DNA of 64,000 nt from Lysobacter enzymogenes. GTDB lineage: Bacteria > Pseudomonadota > Gammaproteobacteria > Xanthomonadales > Xanthomonadaceae. The notes beneath the pieces were generated by a model. The model was not told where the DNA came from, did no database searches, and was given only the letters and a program-made list of their open reading frames with translations. The stretch spans positions 101,104 through 165,103 of the forward strand of contig NZ_FNOG01000004.1 of NCBI RefSeq assembly GCF_900106525.1, read 5' to 3'. The translations under genes and the position numbers were made by a program. Shown here piece after piece: positions 11,078 through 19,659 of the stretch (its first letter is position 1; the number at the start of each line of letters is the position of its first letter).

Positions 11078-12388
11078 TCAGCGATCGATCTCGCCGAACA
11101 CGATGTCGTAGGTGCCGATCATCGCCACCACGTCGGCCAGCATGTGGCCCTTGACGACCTCGTCCATCGACGAGAGGTGGGCGAAGCCCGGCGCGCGCAG
11201 CTTGACGCGGAACGGCTTGTTGGCGCCGTCGGAGACCAGGTAGCAGCCGAATTCGCCCTTCGGGGCTTCGACGGCGCAGTAGGTCTCGCCGGCCGGCACG
11301 CAATAGCCTTCCGAGAACAGCTTGAAGTGATGGATCAGCGCTTCCATGTCGTCCTTCATCTCCTCGCGCTTGGGCGGGGCGACCTTGAAGTTGTCGACGA
11401 TCACGGGGCCGGGGTTGGCGCGCAGCCACTTCACGCACTGCTTGATGATGCGGGTGGATTCGCGCATTTCGGCGACGCGGACCAGGTAGCGGTCGTAGCA
11501 GTCGCCGTTGACGCCGACCGGGATGTCGAAATCGACTTCCGCGTACTTGGCGTAGGGCTGCTTCTTGCGCAGATCCCAGGCGATGCCGGAGCCGCGGATC
11601 ATCGGGCCGGTCATGCCCCAGGCCAGGGCCTGTTCGGGCGAGACCACGCCGATGCCGACGGTGCGCTGCTTCCAGATGCGGTTTTCGGTCAGCAGGGTTT
11701 CGTATTCGTCGACGCGCTTGGGGAAGTCGTCGGCGAACGCGTCCAGGTAATCGAGCATCGAGCCTTCGCGCCACTCGTTGAAGCGCTTGAGGCCGGCGCC
11801 CTTCTTCCAGGGCGATTCCTTGTACTTCGGCATCCGGTCCGGCAGGTCGCGGTAGACGCCGCCGGGACGGTAGTAGGCCGCGTGCATGCGCGCGCCGGAA
11901 ACCGCTTCGTAGCAGTCCATCAGCTCTTCGCGTTCGCGGAAGGCGTACAGGAACACCGCCATCGCGCCCAGGTCGAGCGCGTTGGAACCGACCCACATCA
12001 GGTGGTTCAGGATGCGGGTGACTTCGTCGAACAAGGTGCGGATGTACTGCGCGCGCACCGGCGCCTCGATCCCCAGCAGGGTCTCGATCGCGCGCACGTA
12101 CGCGTGCTCGTTGCACATCATCGACACGTAGTCCAGGCGATCCATGTAGCCGATCGACTGGTTGAACGGCTTGGACTCGGCGAGCTTCTCGGTGCCGCGA
12201 TGGAGCAGGCCGATGTGCGGATCGGCGCGCTGCACCACTTCGCCGTCCATCTCCAGGATCAGGCGCAGCACGCCGTGCGCGGCCGGATGCTGAGGACCGA
12301 AGTTGAAGGTGTAGTTGCGGATCTCGGCGTTGTTGAGGCCGGAGGTGTTGAGGTTCACCAGGGGCATTTCGGTCGCGGGGTTGCTCAT
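11078..12388 (-). CDS. nuoD: NADH-quinone oxidoreductase subunit D (49-kDa homologue)
   Basis: Peripheral subunit that forms the quinone-reduction pocket with NuoB, descended from the NiFe-hydrogenase large subunit. Signatures are [20 protein letters not shown] near residue 30 and [12 protein letters not shown] near 58, plus the tail [20 protein letters not shown]. The 436 residues match non-fused NuoD; it is not merged with NuoC as in E. coli. ATG at 12388 follows the nuoC stop by one base. Confidence 0.98.
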   Translation of the reverse strand: MSNPATEMPLVNLNTSGLNNAEIRNYTFNFGPQHPAAHGVLRLILEMDGEVVQRADPHIGLLHRGTEKLAESKPFNQSIGYMDRLDYVSMMCNEHAYVRAIETLLGIEAPVRAQYIRTLFDEVTRILNHLMWVGSNALDLGAMAVFLYAFREREELMDCYEAVSGARMHAAYYRPGGVYRDLPDRMPKYKESPWKKGAGLKRFNEWREGSMLDYLDAFADDFPKRVDEYETLLTENRIWKQRTVGIGVVSPEQALAWGMTGPMIRGSGIAWDLRKKQPYAKYAEVDFDIPVGVNGDCYDRYLVRVAEMRESTRIIKQCVKWLRANPGPVIVDNFKVAPPKREEMKDDMEALIHHFKLFSEGYCVPAGETYCAVEAPKGEFGCYLVSDGANKPFRVKLRAPGFAHLSSMDEVVKGHMLADVVAMIGTYDIVFGEIDR

Positions 12389-12389
12389 C

Positions 12390-13124
12390 TCACTTCACCT
12401 CGCGTTGCGCGGCGTCGCGCTGGGCCGATTCGCCCTGCGCGGTCTGGTAGCGCGCGTCCTCGCGGATCACGCGCGGCACGCCGACGCGCGGCTCGATCGA
12501 GACCGGCTCGTACACCACGCGGCGCTTTTCGGCGTCGTAGCGCACTTCGACGTTGCCGATCAACGGGAAGTCCTTGCGGAACGGATGGCCGACGAAACCG
12601 TAGTCGGTGAGGATGCGGCGCAGGTCCGGATGGCCCTCGAACACGATGCCGTACAGATCGAAGGCCTCGCGCTCGAACCAGTTGACGCCCGGGTGCACCG
12701 AGGTCAGCGACGGCACCACCGGCAGGTCGTCGTTGGGCGCGAACGCCTTCAGGCGCACGCGCGCGTTGTGCTGGTACGACAGCAGGTGCGCGACCGCGGC
12801 GAAGCGGCGCGCCGGCTTGGCGTCGTCGGCGCCGTTGGGCTCTTCGCCCCAACGAAAGCGCCCGGCGCTCTGGCCTTCGACGCCGCGCGAGAAGCCTTCC
12901 GACGACACGTCGGTGTCCCACTCGTCGCTGCCGTAGGTCAGGTAGTCCACGCCGCTGACGTCGACGCACTGCTCGAAGCCGAGTTCGTCGCGCAGGATGC
13001 GCGCGGCTTCGAGGAACTGGTCGTGGGCGACTTCCAAAGTAATTTCGCCGCGCGGTTGCGCGACGATGAGAGTGGCTTGCGGGAAGCGCGCATCCAGGCG
13101 CTGGGCGAGGTCGGCCGGGCTCAT
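12390..13124 (-). CDS. nuoC: NADH-quinone oxidoreductase subunit C (30-kDa homologue)
   Basis: Peripheral-arm scaffold subunit. The family signature [20 protein letters not shown] followed by [20 protein letters not shown] is present. The 244-residue product is a separate NuoC, not an NuoCD fusion. A polar stretch of ~35 residues (around [18 protein letters not shown]) looks like an insertion. The ATG at 13124 overlaps the nuoB stop as ATGA; the open frame upstream of it lies in nuoB and is a shadow. Confidence 0.96.
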   Translation of the reverse strand: MSPADLAQRLDARFPQATLIVAQPRGEITLEVAHDQFLEAARILRDELGFEQCVDVSGVDYLTYGSDEWDTDVSSEGFSRGVEGQSAGRFRWGEEPNGADDAKPARRFAAVAHLLSYQHNARVRLKAFAPNDDLPVVPSLTSVHPGVNWFEREAFDLYGIVFEGHPDLRRILTDYGFVGHPFRKDFPLIGNVEVRYDAEKRRVVYEPVSIEPRVGVPRVIREDARYQTAQGESAQRDAAQREVK

Positions 13125-13696
13125 TCGCGCACACCCTGCTTGGCGTCGCCGAAGTTGGTGCCGCGGCGGATCTTGCGCTGCAACTGCAGGATGCCGTAGA
13201 CCAGCGCTTCGGCGGTCGGCGGGCAGCCCGGGACGTAGACGTCGACCGGCACCACGCGGTCGCAGCCGCGCACCACCGCATAGGAATAGTGGTAGTAGCC
13301 GCCGCCGTTGGCGCAGCTGCCCATCGAGATGACCCACTTCGGGTCGGGCATCTGGTCGTAGACCTTGCGCAGTGCCGGGGCCATCTTGTTGACCAGGGTG
13401 CCGGCGACGATCATCACGTCGGACTGGCGCGGCGAGGGACGGAACACCACGCCGTAGCGGTCCAGGTCCAGGCGCGCGGCGCCGGCGTGCATCATCTCGA
13501 CCGCGCAGCAGGCCAGGCCGAAGGTCATCGGCCACATCGAGCCGGTGCGCGCCCAGTTCCACAGGGTGTCGAGATTGGTGGTGACGAAGCCCTGCTGCAG
13601 CAGCGGGTTCTCGCCCTCGGGACGCAGGATGTCGTCCAGGCGGCCTTCCGGCAACGGGTTGTGCATCAACCCGGACACGGTTTGGATCACTCCCAT
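13121..13696 (-). CDS. nuoB: NADH-quinone oxidoreductase subunit B (cluster N2)
   Basis: Subunit holding the terminal 4Fe-4S cluster N2 that reduces quinone. Ligands visible are the tandem Cys 63-Cys 64 (GLACCAVE), Cys 128 (MGSCANGGG) and Cys 158 ([11 protein letters not shown]). Length is 191 residues from ATG at 13696, which lies inside the last codons of nuoA (10-bp overlap). A much longer open frame exists upstream but has no similarity to the family. Confidence 0.97.
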   Translation of the reverse strand: MGVIQTVSGLMHNPLPEGRLDDILRPEGENPLLQQGFVTTNLDTLWNWARTGSMWPMTFGLACCAVEMMHAGAARLDLDRYGVVFRPSPRQSDVMIVAGTLVNKMAPALRKVYDQMPDPKWVISMGSCANGGGYYHYSYAVVRGCDRVVPVDVYVPGCPPTAEALVYGILQLQRKIRRGTNFGDAKQGVRE

Positions 13697-14043
13697 TCGA
13701 GCGCTCCCTTCTTCCAGACGTAAACGAAGCCGAGCAGGAGCATGCTGGCGAAAATGCCCATCTCGATCAGGCCGACCACGCCGAGATCTCGGAACACGGT
13801 GGCCCAGGGCACGATGAAGATGATTTCCAGATCGAAGATGATGAACTGGATGGCGATGAGGTAGTAGCGCACGTCGAACTGCATGCGCGCGTCTTCGAAG
13901 GCTTCGAAGCCGCATTCGTACGGAGACAGTTTCTCCGCGGTCGGGCGCTTGGGCCCGAGCACATTGCCTACCACCAACAGGGCGACGCCGATACCGCTGG
14001 CGACGATCAGGAACAACAGAGTCGGCAGGTATTCGGCCAGCAC
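13687..14043 (-). CDS. nuoA: NADH-quinone oxidoreductase subunit A
   Basis: First gene of the nuo operon and a three-helix membrane subunit near the quinone site. The motif [34 protein letters not shown] is diagnostic in content (seen at about residues 40-73). The start is GTG at 14043 giving 118 residues; no ATG lies closer in frame. It follows tRNA-Leu by 163 bp, which should contain the operon promoter or lead-in; no confident promoter boxes were picked out. Confidence 0.96.
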   Translation of the reverse strand: MLAEYLPTLLFLIVASGIGVALLVVGNVLGPKRPTAEKLSPYECGFEAFEDARMQFDVRYYLIAIQFIIFDLEIIFIVPWATVFRDLGVVGLIEMGIFASMLLLGFVYVWKKGALEWE

Positions 14044-14206
14044 GCGGTGTTCTCTCGGCTACTTGTTCGGCTACATGGACGCGAGTGTTCGCGTTCCTTG
14101 GCTTGGCGCCGCAGCGCCCAGTCGTTCGGACGCGCGGAGCGGCCCGCCGTGCGTGCCGCACCTGCGTACCGTGGTGCGAATTGCTGATCAAAGCATCGGT
14201 TGGATG

Positions 14207-14291
14207 TGGTGCCCAAAGGGGGACTCGAACCCCCACGACCTAAGTCGCTACCACCTCAAGGTAGTGCGTCTACCAATTCCGCCATCTGGGC
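14207..14291 (-). tRNA. tRNA-Leu (anticodon GAG)
   Basis: The reverse strand folds as an 85-nt class II tRNA. The acceptor stem is GCCCAGA paired with TTTGGGC, followed by discriminator A and an encoded CCA. The D-arm sequence is GCGGAATTGGTAGACGC, and the anticodon stem CTACC/GGTAG encloses the loop TTGAGGT with GAG. A long variable arm and the T-arm GGGGGTTCGAGTCCCCC follow. It reads CUC/CUU leucine codons. It lies between secG and nuoA as in related genomes. Confidence 0.97.
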
Positions 14292-14410
14292 ACTGCCAAC
14301 CTACTGTCGCCGTCCTGGCCGGGCATTGCGGGGAACCCGCGCCGCCTAGGTCATCGCTGACCTGCCTCGCCGTCCAGGCGGGGCTGAAACTCTATTTTAA
14401 CCTGTTTATC

Positions 14411-14899
14411 TCAGCCGCCGTTAGCCGGCTGTTTTGCCGGGGCTGCCGGCTGGGTCGCCGCCGGCGGCTGCGCGGCCGGAGCCGCCGGCACCGTGGCGGC
14501 GGGCGCGCCGCCCGCCGGGGCCGCGGCCGGAGCGGCCGACGGGGCCTGCGGCACGCCGCTGGCCGGAGCCTGCGGAACCGCGGCCGGGGTGGCGGCCGGA
14601 GCCGGCGCGGGCTGTTCCTTGACCTGGCCCATCAGGCCCAGGTCCGGCTTGCCCAGTTGCGCCGGCGCGGTGCGGCTCGCCTGCCAGGCCATGAACAGGC
14701 TGATCGCGAAGAACGCGACCGCCAGCCACTTGGTCGACTTGGACAGGAAGTTCGAGGAACCGCGGGCGCCGAACACGGTCGCCGAAGCGCCGCCGCCGAA
14801 ACCCGAACCGGCCTGCGCACCTGCGCCGCGCTGCATCAGGATCAAGGCGATCATGGCGATCGCGATCAACACATAGATGACGTTGAGGAACAACAGCAT
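14411..14899 (-). CDS. secG: Protein-export membrane protein SecG
   Basis: Accessory subunit of the SecYEG translocon. Two transmembrane helices (residues about 2-20 and 56-74) flank the cytoplasmic loop with QRGAGAQAGSGFGGGAS, the SecG signature. At 162 residues it exceeds the E. coli protein (110) because of an Ala/Pro-rich C-terminal tail from about residue 95. It lies downstream of tpiA and upstream of tRNA-Leu. Confidence 0.96.
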   Translation of the reverse strand: MLLFLNVIYVLIAIAMIALILMQRGAGAQAGSGFGGGASATVFGARGSSNFLSKSTKWLAVAFFAISLFMAWQASRTAPAQLGKPDLGLMGQVKEQPAPAPAATPAAVPQAPASGVPQAPSAAPAAAPAGGAPAATVPAAPAAQPPAATQPAAPAKQPANGG

Positions 14900-14971
14900 C
14901 GTTGGGATTCTTCGCTCAGTGACAGCTCGTTACGACCGTCGGCGGGCGGCGGAGTTCGCCGCTCGTCGCGA

Positions 14972-15724
14972 TCAGGGCGCCGCCGCGGCAGCGATGGCGT
15001 TGAAATCGGCCGCGACCAGGGAGGCGCCGCCGACCAGTCCGCCATCGACGTCGGGCTGGGAAAACAGCGCGGCGGCGTTGTCGGCTTTCACGCTTCCGCC
15101 GTAAAGGATCGGAAGCGAGCCAGCGATTCTAGCATCGTGCGATGCGATTTCGCTACGGATGAATGCGTGGACTTCCTGCGCCTGCTCCGGCGTGGCGGTC
15201 CGGCCGGTGCCGATGGCCCAGACCGGCTCGTAGGCGACGACCGCGCCGTCCAGGGCGGCGACGCCCAGCAGTTCCAGCACCGGCGCCAGCTGTTCCTGCA
15301 GGCGCCACTGGGTCTTGCCATCCTCGCGTTCTTCCAGGGTCTCGCCCACGCACAGGATCGGCACCAGGCCGGCGTCGCGGGCGGCGGCGAACTTGCGCGC
15401 GACCAGCTCGCTGCTCTCGCGGTGGTACTGGCGGCGCTCGGAGTGGCCGACCAGACCGTAGACTGCGCCGACTTCCTTGAGCATCGCCGCGGAGACTTCG
15501 CCGGTGTAGGCGCCCTTGACGTTGCTGCTGACGTCCTGCGCGCCGAAGGTCAGGCCGCGCTCGCCGTAATGCTCGACCAGCTCGCCCAGGTACGGCAGCG
15601 GCGGCAGGATCACCCGCTCCACCCCGACCGGCGGGGTCTGCGCGGCGACTTCGTCGAGCAAGGCGAAAGCGAACTCGCGGCTGCCGTGCAGCTTCCAGTT
15701 TCCGGCGACGATTCTGCGGCGCAT
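14972..15724 (-). CDS. tpiA: Triosephosphate isomerase
   Basis: Glycolytic enzyme interconverting dihydroxyacetone phosphate and glyceraldehyde 3-phosphate in the cytosol. All catalytic residues are present: Lys 11 (GNWKLHG), His 94 (GHSERR) and Glu 166 (AYEPVWAIGTG), plus the phosphate loop LYGGSV near the C-terminus. Length is 250 residues, normal. ATG at 15724. It is the first gene of the tpiA-secG-tRNA-nuo stretch and diverges from the glycosylase gene at 15855. Confidence 0.98.
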   Translation of the reverse strand: MRRRIVAGNWKLHGSREFAFALLDEVAAQTPPVGVERVILPPLPYLGELVEHYGERGLTFGAQDVSSNVKGAYTGEVSAAMLKEVGAVYGLVGHSERRQYHRESSELVARKFAAARDAGLVPILCVGETLEEREDGKTQWRLQEQLAPVLELLGVAALDGAVVAYEPVWAIGTGRTATPEQAQEVHAFIRSEIASHDARIAGSLPILYGGSVKADNAAALFSQPDVDGGLVGGASLVAADFNAIAAAAAP

Positions 15725-15769
15725 GGCTTCTCCCTCGGTGCGTAGACGGGGCGCAGTCTAACGGCTGCA

Positions 15770-15847
15770 GGAGATAGCGGATAGGAGTTAGGAAATAGCC
15801 AGAGCACCCACATCTAGGCTATCTCCTAACTCCTATCCGCTATCTCC
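15770..15847. repeat. Long hairpin repeat in divergent intergenic region
   Basis: Two 31-bp arms (15770-15800 and 15817-15847) are reverse complements with one mismatch, around a 16-bp loop. The arms contain GGAGATAGCGGATAGGAGTT. It fills the region between tpiA and the glycosylase gene and ends only 7 bp before the latter's ATG, so it should affect expression of one or both. It appears to be a dispersed palindrome. Confidence 0.8.
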
Positions 15848-15854
15848 CAGCCCC

Positions 15855-16376
15855 ATGATCGTTCGCAGTTTTCCGCCGATGGAAGTCCCCGGCGCCCGCG
15901 CGCTGATCCTCGGCAGCATGCCGGGCGCCGCGTCGCTGGCGGCCGGGCGCTACTACGCGCATCCGCACAACCGGTTCTGGCCGTTCATGGGCGAACTGGT
16001 CGGCGCGGGCCCGGAGCTGGACTTTGCGCAGCGGGTCGAGGCGCTGGCCGCGGCCGGGATCGCGCTGTGGGACGTGCTGGCGCAGTGCGAGCGCGAGGGC
16101 AGCCTGGATTCGGCGATCCGCGACGACACCGCGGTGGCCAACGATATTCCCGGCTTCCTGGCCCGCCATCGGCAGGTCGGCACGATCCTGTTCAACGGCG
16201 CCAAGGCCGAGCAGGCCTTCCGCCGCTTCGTCGCCCCGACCCTGGCGCGGCCGGATCTGAGCCTGATCCGGCTGCCCTCGACCAGCCCGGCCAACGCCTC
16301 GCAGGGCGCAGCGATGAAGCTGGCGGCGTGGCGCGAGGCCTTGGGCGCGGCGGGAGTGCGGTTGCGGGAGGCGTGA
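15855..16376 (+). CDS. DNA-deoxyinosine glycosylase-like protein (UDG superfamily)
   Basis: Probably removes deaminated purines (hypoxanthine) from DNA as the first step of base-excision repair. The 173 residues carry the paired signatures of the uracil-DNA-glycosylase fold: [23 protein letters not shown] at about residues 20-42 in content, and LPSTSPANA near residue 140. This matches the family annotated as DNA-deoxyinosine glycosylase. ATG at 15855 has no good ribosome binding site because the 15770-15847 hairpin is directly upstream. Substrate choice cannot be settled from sequence. Confidence 0.8.
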   Translation: MIVRSFPPMEVPGARALILGSMPGAASLAAGRYYAHPHNRFWPFMGELVGAGPELDFAQRVEALAAAGIALWDVLAQCEREGSLDSAIRDDTAVANDIPGFLARHRQVGTILFNGAKAEQAFRRFVAPTLARPDLSLIRLPSTSPANASQGAAMKLAAWREALGAAGVRLREA

Positions 16377-16970
16377 GGTACGCGGGGATCGGGCATTCGG
16401 CGCGATCTGAAATTCCGCGGTCGCAGCTTGCGCAGTTCCTACAGGGGCTTCGGTAACTGCGCGATCTACCTGTAGGAGCTGCGCAAGCTGCGACCGCGAC
16501 AAGGCGACTACGACGAAACCCCGGGACGGAGGCGAATTTCGCCGCCCTGCCCCAGCGGAGCTCCCCGCAAAACACCGTTCCCTTCACCGCCCCGACCTGC
16601 AGCGGCCGTTGCACCTGCGCAACATTTTCCACCCGCCCCGCTCCCGCCCATACGTCCGAAAGCCTTGCCGCGCCTGCGCCGCAGCCATCCCAGACCACGC
16701 TGCGACAACACCGGCACCGCACCTGTCCATCGCCCGGCCCTGTCCTGCCCGCCGCGACCCCGGCGTTTCCTGGGGTGGCCGCCCGCCCTGGGCGGCACCG
16801 ACGAACGCAGCATCGCCCACCGCGGCGACGCGCCACCGGCCGGGCCCGCCTGTACGCGCCCGTCCCACGTTCGCCCGGAACCGCCCGCGCCGCACGGATC
16901 GAGGCGCGCGGCGGCGCTGTACCGACGATCCATCCGTCGCCCATGGAGCGATATCACAAGGAGTCTGGAC
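16377..16970. other. 594-bp non-coding region with REP pair and C-rich leader
   Basis: An inverted pair of dispersed repeats lies at 16416-16445 and 16469-16498 (arm core TAGGAGCTGCGCAAGCTGCG). From about 16510 to 16950 the top strand is rich in C with few G runs and has no credible gene. It probably includes the promoter and a long untranslated leader of the peptidase at 16971. Confidence 0.5.
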
Positions 16971-18131
16971 ATGAAGTCGCATCGCAACGCCCCGCAATCC
17001 CTCCCCCGCCGCCTCGCCGCCGTCGCCGGCCTGGCCCTGCTGAGCCTGGCCGGCGCCGCCAGCGCCGGCGAAACCGTCATCCGCACCGCCCACGGCGATG
17101 TCGCCGCTCTCGACGCGCCCAAGCCCGGCAGCGCCGCCGCGGCCAAGGCCGCCCAGGCCGCGCCGTTCGCCACCGCGCGCCAGCGCGCCGCGGTCAAGCC
17201 GCTGATCTGGGAAACCCGCGGCGAAGCCGCCTCCCCGGCCGCGCTCAAGGCGCTGGACGCGCCGACCGGCCCGGCCGCCAGCGCGCCCGGCGGCGCCGCC
17301 CCGGCGTTCAACAACTACCTCGCCCGCCAGCACTTCCCGCAGGTGTGGAACAAGCTCGACGCGCTGGACGCGCGCCAGGGCGCCGCGCCGGTGTCGGCGC
17401 TGGGCGGCGAGAAGGACGGCGCGCACTACGCCTACACCCGCTTCCCCGGCAATTACTACACCAGCCAGTGGAAGGCTTCGCCGTGGAACAAGATCGGCAA
17501 GCTGTACTTCAACACGCCCGGCGGCGGCAGCTCGTACTGCACCGCGCAGGTGTCCAGCGGCACCAACGTGCTGACCACCGCCGCGCATTGCGTCTACACC
17601 TTCGGCTCGGGCTGGAACTCCAACTTCGTGTTCGTCCCGGCCGAACGCTACGGCGAGGCGCCGTACGGCCGGTTCGGCTGGACCACCGCGCGGGTGCCGA
17701 CCAACTGGATCAGCCAGGGCACCCGGCGCTGGGACGTGGCGGTGATCAAGCTGACCGGCGAGCAGACCACCGGCGTCCCGGTGATCAACTACGTCGGCTG
17801 GCTCGGCCGCGCCTGGAACCAGCCGTATTCGCTGTACACCTACTCGCACGGCTACGCCAGCAACCTGAGCACGCAGTACACCAACATCTGCGCCGGCCAG
17901 ACCTACGACGCGCCGTCGGAAGGCACCAACGTCGTCGTGCAAGGGTGCGATATGACCTACGGCGCCAGCGGCGGCGCGTGGCTGATCAACTACACGCCGA
18001 ACTCCAACGCCGGCAATCAGGTCAACAGTGTGGTCAGCGGCCCGCACATCGGCGCGTTCGGCACCGCCTGGGTCGGCGCGCGCTTCAACGACGACAACAT
18101 CGTCGCGTTGTGCACGGCGATCGGGTGCTGA
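16971..18131 (+). CDS. Secreted trypsin-like serine peptidase with propeptide
   Basis: Extracellular endopeptidase of the chymotrypsin fold. The start is ATG at 16971 with AAGGAG 7 bp upstream, giving 386 residues. An N-terminal signal peptide ends near AGAASA (residue ~32), followed by ~120 Ala/Pro-rich residues that look like a propeptide. The catalytic triad is His 206 (LTTAAHC), Asp 255 (RRWDVAVIKL) and Ser 333 (YGASGGAW). Cys 190/207 and Cys 307/326 could form disulfides. The G-A-S-G-G-A context resembles V8/glutamyl-endopeptidase-like bacterial enzymes; specificity is unknown. An earlier in-frame start exists but lacks a signal peptide. Confidence 0.88.
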   Translation: MKSHRNAPQSLPRRLAAVAGLALLSLAGAASAGETVIRTAHGDVAALDAPKPGSAAAAKAAQAAPFATARQRAAVKPLIWETRGEAASPAALKALDAPTGPAASAPGGAAPAFNNYLARQHFPQVWNKLDALDARQGAAPVSALGGEKDGAHYAYTRFPGNYYTSQWKASPWNKIGKLYFNTPGGGSSYCTAQVSSGTNVLTTAAHCVYTFGSGWNSNFVFVPAERYGEAPYGRFGWTTARVPTNWISQGTRRWDVAVIKLTGEQTTGVPVINYVGWLGRAWNQPYSLYTYSHGYASNLSTQYTNICAGQTYDAPSEGTNVVVQGCDMTYGASGGAWLINYTPNSNAGNQVNSVVSGPHIGAFGTAWVGARFNDDNIVALCTAIGC

Positions 18132-18293
18132 GCGAGTCGTCTTCCGTGTGAAGTAAGGCGGGAACAAGCTTTGCTTCAGGCTTGGGAGGCAAGCCGGCCA
18201 AGCGACGCAGCCCGAAGCGCGCCGCCGCATGGGACAAGGACGTCCACGGGTTTCGCCGCGCTCGCACTAACCAGGGGGCGCAGCCTCCAGCCC

Positions 18294-18325
18294 AAGAAAA
18301 AGCCGGCGCGAGCCGGCTTTTTCTT
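18294..18325. terminator. Bidirectional intrinsic terminator
   Basis: A perfect 14-bp inverted repeat (AAGAAAAAGCCGGC / GCCGGCTTTTTCTT, loop GCGA) gives a GC stem followed by T-runs on both strands. It lies between the convergent peptidase and oxygenase genes and should stop transcription from both. Confidence 0.9.
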
Positions 18326-18420
18326 TGCAAGCGATGGGAGCGCTTCGATCCGCCGGCGCTCCCGCGCGGACGGCCGCGAAGAGCGCGGCGACAGCGTCGC
18401 CCAGCTCCCGATTCGCGGCC

Positions 18421-19356
18421 TTACTTGAGCTTGATCTCGCGCAGACGCTCTTCCAGATAGCCCTGCGCGGTGATCGGCTCCGGATAGCGCTTGGGATTGT
18501 CCGGGGTGACCGTCGAGGGCAGCACGTCGATCAGGAAATCCGGATTCGGGTGCAGGAAGAACGGGGTCGAGTAGCGCGGCTGGCGCGCCTGCTCGCCCGG
18601 CGGGTTGACCACGCGATGGGTGGTCGAGGGGTACACGTGGTTGGTCAGGCGCTGCAGCATGTCGCCGATGTTGACCACGATGGTGTCGGCGTCGGCGGTG
18701 AACGGCACCCACTCGCCCTTGCGCGACTTCACTTCCAGGCCGGCGGCGCTGGCGCCGACCAGCAGGGTGATCAGGTTGATGTCCTCGTGCGCGCCGGCGC
18801 GCACGTTGGGGATGTCGTCGGCGGTGATCGGCGGGTAGTGGATCGGGCGCAGGATCGAGTTGCCCGAGTCGGTCTTGTCGGCGAAGTAGTTCTCCGGCAG
18901 GCCGATGTGCAGGGCCAGCGCGCTGAGCACGCGCGAGCCGAGATTGTCGAGCGTGGTGTACAGGCCGTAGGCGACTTCCTTGAACTCGGCGATCTCGCTC
19001 GGCCACAGGTTGGCCGGCATGTCGGAGGCGTACTTGGAGTCGCGCGCGATCTCGCGGCCGACGTGCCAGAACTCCTTGAGATCGAAGTGCTTGGAGTCCT
19101 TGGCGGTCTCCACGCCGAACGGGGTGTAGCCGCGCGCGCCGCCGCCGCCGGGCACGTGGTACTGGCGCTTGACCTCGTCGGGCAGCGCGAAGAAGCGCTT
19201 GAACACGTCGTAGGCGCGGTCGATCTGCTCGTCGCTGATGCCGTGGCCGCGGATGCCGGCGAAGCCCCATTCGCGGTAGGCCGCGCCGAGCTCGGCGACG
19301 AAGGCCTCGCGGTCGGTGTCGTAGCGGCGGATATCGAGGGTAGGAATCTGACTCAC
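18421..19356 (-). CDS. Isopenicillin N synthase-family 2-oxoglutarate/Fe(II) oxygenase
   Basis: Non-haem iron oxygenase fold with an N-terminal DIOX_N-like part and a C-terminal catalytic jelly roll. The iron ligands are His 190, Asp 192 (AGAHEDINLITLL) and His 247 (STTHRVVNP), and the 2-oxoglutarate-binding pair is Arg 261/Ser 263 (PRYSTPFFLHP). The 311-residue length is standard. Many proteobacteria carry such stand-alone genes with no assigned substrate. It is not in an operon and is convergent with the peptidase. Function beyond the enzyme class is unknown. Confidence 0.88.
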   Translation of the reverse strand: MSQIPTLDIRRYDTDREAFVAELGAAYREWGFAGIRGHGISDEQIDRAYDVFKRFFALPDEVKRQYHVPGGGGARGYTPFGVETAKDSKHFDLKEFWHVGREIARDSKYASDMPANLWPSEIAEFKEVAYGLYTTLDNLGSRVLSALALHIGLPENYFADKTDSGNSILRPIHYPPITADDIPNVRAGAHEDINLITLLVGASAAGLEVKSRKGEWVPFTADADTIVVNIGDMLQRLTNHVYPSTTHRVVNPPGEQARQPRYSTPFFLHPNPDFLIDVLPSTVTPDNPKRYPEPITAQGYLEERLREIKLK

Positions 19357-19659
19357 TGTGCGTTCCTGTCTGTCTGTATCGTCCGGGTAAGCCGCTATCT
19401 TCGCTCAAAGCCGCTCCGGGCGCGCTATCGATCCCGGATCGGCGCCGTGCCGGCACGCCGGGCCGCCTCGCCCGGCACAGCCCGCGCGAGCGGCCGCGGA
19501 TGCCGCCTGAACGGCCGCCGGCGCCGTTTAGGCCGCGCCGCGACCTCCCGCCATCCGGCGGTGTTCCAGGGCTTTGTTACACGCTAAAGTCGCCGCCCCG
19601 ACCTGCCCCGTCCAGGTCCCGCCGCCCCGCCAGGCCCGCCGCACCGAGAGCCGCACCGA
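19357..19659. other. Divergent promoter region, oxygenase / yejM
   Basis: This 303-bp GC-rich region separates two divergent starts. A possible -10 box, TAAAGT, for the plus-strand gene lies at 19585-19590 (context TTGTTACACGCTAAAGTCG), about 70 bp before its ATG. No clear operator or gene was seen. Confidence 0.35.

Noticed and set aside
16665..16970. N-terminal extension of the peptidase frame from 16665
   Set aside because: The extension is Pro/Arg-rich without a signal peptide, whereas ATG 16971 has AAGGAG and a textbook signal sequence.
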